DNA of 5,664 nucleotides from Microcaldota archaeon. Lineage in GTDB: Archaea; Micrarchaeota; Micrarchaeia; Micrarchaeales; CABMGC01. How positions within the stretch are numbered: the first letter of the stretch is position 1; each line of letters opens with the position of its first letter. A program made the position numbers and the translations under genes. The notes beneath the pieces are model-generated. The model worked only from the letters and a program-made list of their open reading frames with translations. It was not told the DNA's origin and searched no databases. The stretch is from NCBI GenBank assembly GCA_021835105.1, contig JAKBQS010000055.1:1-5664 (forward strand), read 5' to 3'. Shown in pieces: positions 5,596-5,664 of the stretch.

Positions 5596-5664
5596 GGGGA
5601 GTTAGGCTAGCTTGGTAGGCTTTGAGCTTTGGGAGTTCAAGACCCGTGTTCAAATCACGGACTC
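5596..5664 (+). tRNA. tRNA-Pro (UGG anticodon), 3' end cut off by the window
   Basis: The cloverleaf can be folded by hand. The acceptor 5' strand is GGGGAGT (5596-5602), followed by TA at positions 8-9. The D stem is GGCT/GGCT, including G-T pairs, with the GG of the loop. The anticodon stem is TGAGC/GTTCA with loop TTTGGGA, giving anticodon TGG and G37, as expected for proline. The variable loop is AGAC, the T stem is CCGTG/CACGG, and the T loop is TTCAAAT. The final four bases, ACTC, begin the 3' acceptor strand; the remaining three pairing bases and the discriminator lie outside. There is no intron at the usual place after position 37. The UGG form reads CCA and, by wobble, other proline codons. 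Confidence 0.93.

Noticed and set aside
1..5664. CRISPR array
   Set aside because: No regularly spaced direct repeats of 20-40 bases were seen.

Overview
The window looks archaeal. It has a CDC48-type AAA+ ATPase start, a four-cysteine eL40 ribosomal protein, TATA-like boxes at archaeal spacing (about 26-34 bases upstream of starts), Shine-Dalgarno motifs of the GGTG/GGAGG type, apparent TTG starts, and heavy use of ATA (Ile) and AGG (Arg) codons. Its medium GC, very short intergenic gaps and one gene with no recognisable family would suit a small-genome archaeon such as a Micrarchaeota/DPANN or Thermoplasmata-related lineage. That placement is inference; the sequence does not prove it.

Layout. 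Bases 1-1111 (minus) hold the first 370 codons of a CDC48/VCP-like unfoldase that runs off the left edge. A divergent intergenic region (1112-1308) carries TATA boxes for both directions and a tandem TGCGCA decamer repeat just upstream of the rightward promoter. The rightward cluster is eL40 (1309-1461), a 73-residue winged-helix protein (1484-1705) and a 302-residue protein of unknown family that is an internal duplication (1735-2643). The gaps are 22 and 29 bases, so they are probably one transcript. An 80-base gap containing a perfect 8-bp inverted repeat separates them from a complete type I-alpha (AroG-like) DAHP synthase (2724-3785), the entry enzyme of the shikimate pathway and an unusual class for an archaeon.

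Convergent to it, only 7 bases away, lies a leftward two-gene ABC-2 transporter: ATPase (4505-5338) followed by an overlapping six-helix permease (3793-4515). The permease start appears to be a TTG preceded by a GGAGG site embedded in the ATPase tail. The ATPase promoter predicts a nearly leaderless mRNA.

The right end (5339-5595) has no convincing protein gene. It contains two hairpins, the second resembling the right-end/guide-RNA terminal hairpin of IS200/IS605 elements, and a TATA box for a tRNA-Pro(UGG) that starts at 5596 and is cut off by the window end.

Functionally the window mixes protein quality control, translation, aromatic amino acid entry and membrane export. No single undescribed multi-gene system is evident. 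The best candidates for novelty are the duplicated-domain protein co-transcribed with eL40 and the bacterial-type DAHP synthase with its palindrome.
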